Part shown: positions 41,791-42,731 of the stretch, in pieces
How positions within the stretch are numbered: the stretch's first letter is position 1
Layout: each line of letters starts with the position of its first letter
NCBI GenBank assembly: GCA_945897865.1
Contig: CAMDHJ010000014.1
Span: 1 to 42,731, forward strand
Direction of reading: 5' to 3'
Source of the DNA: Tepidiphilus sp. J10
GTDB lineage: Bacteria > Pseudomonadota > Gammaproteobacteria > Burkholderiales > Thiobacillaceae
DNA: 42,731 nt
The notes under the pieces: model-generated
What the model saw: the letters and a program-made list of their open reading frames with translations, nothing else
What the model was told of the DNA's origin: nothing
The model's database searches: none
Made by a program: the position numbers and the translations under genes

Positions 41791-42731
41791 ATCTCTCAGC
41801 CTTGCCTGAGCTGCTGCTGTCCTGGGTCAGAAATCAGGGTACGGCACTGCTGCAAGGCGACAAGGCACAGACATCCCCGTTTCAGACCGGCCAGCAATAC
41901 GAAGGCAAGGTGGTCGATAACCTGGCCAGCGGCCGTCATCTGGTCAAGGTCGGCGCGCAGATGCTGGACATGAATTTGCCAACCAAGACACAGCCTGGCG
42001 ACACGGTTCGCCTGACTTTCCTCAATGCCGGGCCGCGCCCCACCTTCCTGCTCAACCAGACCGCCATCACCCCGGTTCAACAGGTGCAGATTTCGAATAC
42101 GGCCCAGCAAGTCAATGCGCTGCTGCGCCTGGCTCAATCGCCGGCGGTCACTTCGCCGGCATCGTCCTCGGCCACAACAGCATCAGTCGCGACAACCACC
42201 ACTACATCAACCAGTGCTTCGGCCAAGGTGGCCGCCACCGCAACGGCAAATCCGTCACTCCTCAATGCTGCGCCGGACAGCCCTGCCAGCAAGTTGACGG
42301 CAACCACAGGTGCACTGACTGCCGCTGCGCGAGGTGCGACTGTCGCATCGGAAACAGTGAAGTCGGGGAGCCAGCCGTTAGCGGCTGCTTCTTCAGCAAC
42401 AACTGCGGCGCCTGTCGCCGGCGTGGTCTCACGTCCCATCGTCGCCAATGTACTGATGTTGCAAAGCTACAACTCCAATCTGCAGCCGATGACCGCCACG
42501 CTTACTGGCCCAAACACCGGTTTGCTGGGTCAGGCCATTGATGCGCCGCGCGCTTCAGTCGCCGCCAGTACCACGCTGTCACCCAATACGCTGGTTGAAC
42601 TGCCGTCACCATCGCGTCACATGTTGCCGGTCAGCTTGTCGAAAACAGTGTCGGAGAGCGGCTTGTTTTATGAATCGCACCTGGCCAAATGGAGTCGTGG
42701 CTCGCTGTCACTGGAATCCATTCTGCGTGAA
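41787..42731 (+). CDS. fliK: Flagellar hook-length control protein FliK-like (3'-truncated by window edge)
   Basis: The frame is open for 315 codons from the ATG at 41787 to the window end. The N-terminal part (about 1-110) looks folded (QYEGKVVDNLASGRHLVKVGAQMLDM). A long Ala/Thr/Ser-rich low-complexity region follows (about 115-215), as expected of the extended molecular-ruler part of FliK. The last visible segment, SESGLFYESHLAKWSRGS, is typical of the region before the FliK C-terminal domain in betaproteobacteria. That domain lies outside the window, so the call rests on this segment, composition and the overlapping DUF2802 gene. Confidence 0.8.
   Translation, partial: MNLSALPELLLSWVRNQGTALLQGDKAQTSPFQTGQQYEGKVVDNLASGRHLVKVGAQMLDMNLPTKTQPGDTVRLTFLNAGPRPTFLLNQTAITPVQQVQISNTAQQVNALLRLAQSPAVTSPASSSATTASVATTTTTSTSASAKVAATATANPSLLNAAPDSPASKLTATTGALTAAARGATVASETVKSGSQPLAAASSATTAAPVAGVVSRPIVANVLMLQSYNSNLQPMTATLTGPNTGLLGQAIDAPRASVAASTTLSPNTLVELPSPSRHMLPVSLSKTVSESGLFYESHLAKWSRGSLSLESILRE

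Overview
The window looks like a chromosomal segment of a motile, nitrate-respiring betaproteobacterium, most likely of the Rhodocyclales (Dechloromonas/Azonexus-like). This placement is inferred from the serC-pheA-hisC-tyrA-aroA order, a napDAGHB operon with an unusually long NapA, a NarX-NarL pair, many c-di-GMP and chemotaxis proteins, and GC-rich codon use. No database comparison was possible. Gene density is high and most genes are intact; serC is cut at the left edge and fliK at the right edge.

Region 1 (1-7.7 kb) is a co-directional amino-acid cluster: serC, serA, pheA, hisC, tyrA and aroA. It makes serine and leads from shikimate intermediates to prephenate, phenylalanine and tyrosine. 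A two-gene toxin-antitoxin module (BrnT-like toxin and ribbon-helix-helix antitoxin) lies between tyrA and aroA. A tRNA-Ser(UGA) follows aroA where cmk-rpsA would commonly be expected.

Region 2 (7.8-20.4 kb) holds ppiD, a 1318-residue multi-PAS GGDEF-EAL protein ending in a CZB zinc-binding domain, a single-domain malic enzyme, aconitase A, a soluble PDC/Cache sensor protein and glycogen synthase.

Region 3 (20.4-26.6 kb) holds an Aer-like PAS chemoreceptor, an ECF sigma factor overlapping a membrane protein that joins an anti-sigma-like N-terminus to a DsrE-like domain, and the pentose-phosphate genes gnd and zwf. The glgA/chemoreceptor gap carries an exact FNR-type box and a sigma-28-like promoter. 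The gap after the DsrE protein is filled by a nested, MITE-like repeat.

Region 4 (26.6-39.5 kb) is an anaerobic nitrate-respiration locus. It contains narXL, two paralogous Crp/Fnr regulators lacking the FNR cysteine cluster, a membrane GGDEF-EAL protein and an HDOD protein placed between them, then napDAGHB. An FNR-type box precedes napD, and a perfect 9-2-9 palindrome resembling a NarL 7-2-7 site lies between narX and the first Fnr paralogue. The layout suggests that nitrate or redox sensing and c-di-GMP signalling are coupled here.

Region 5 (39.6-42.7 kb) holds a divergent hfq, a second copy of the MITE-like repeat carrying a different nested insertion, cbpA, and the start of a flagellar gene group (DUF2802 protein and fliK) behind a sigma-28-like promoter.
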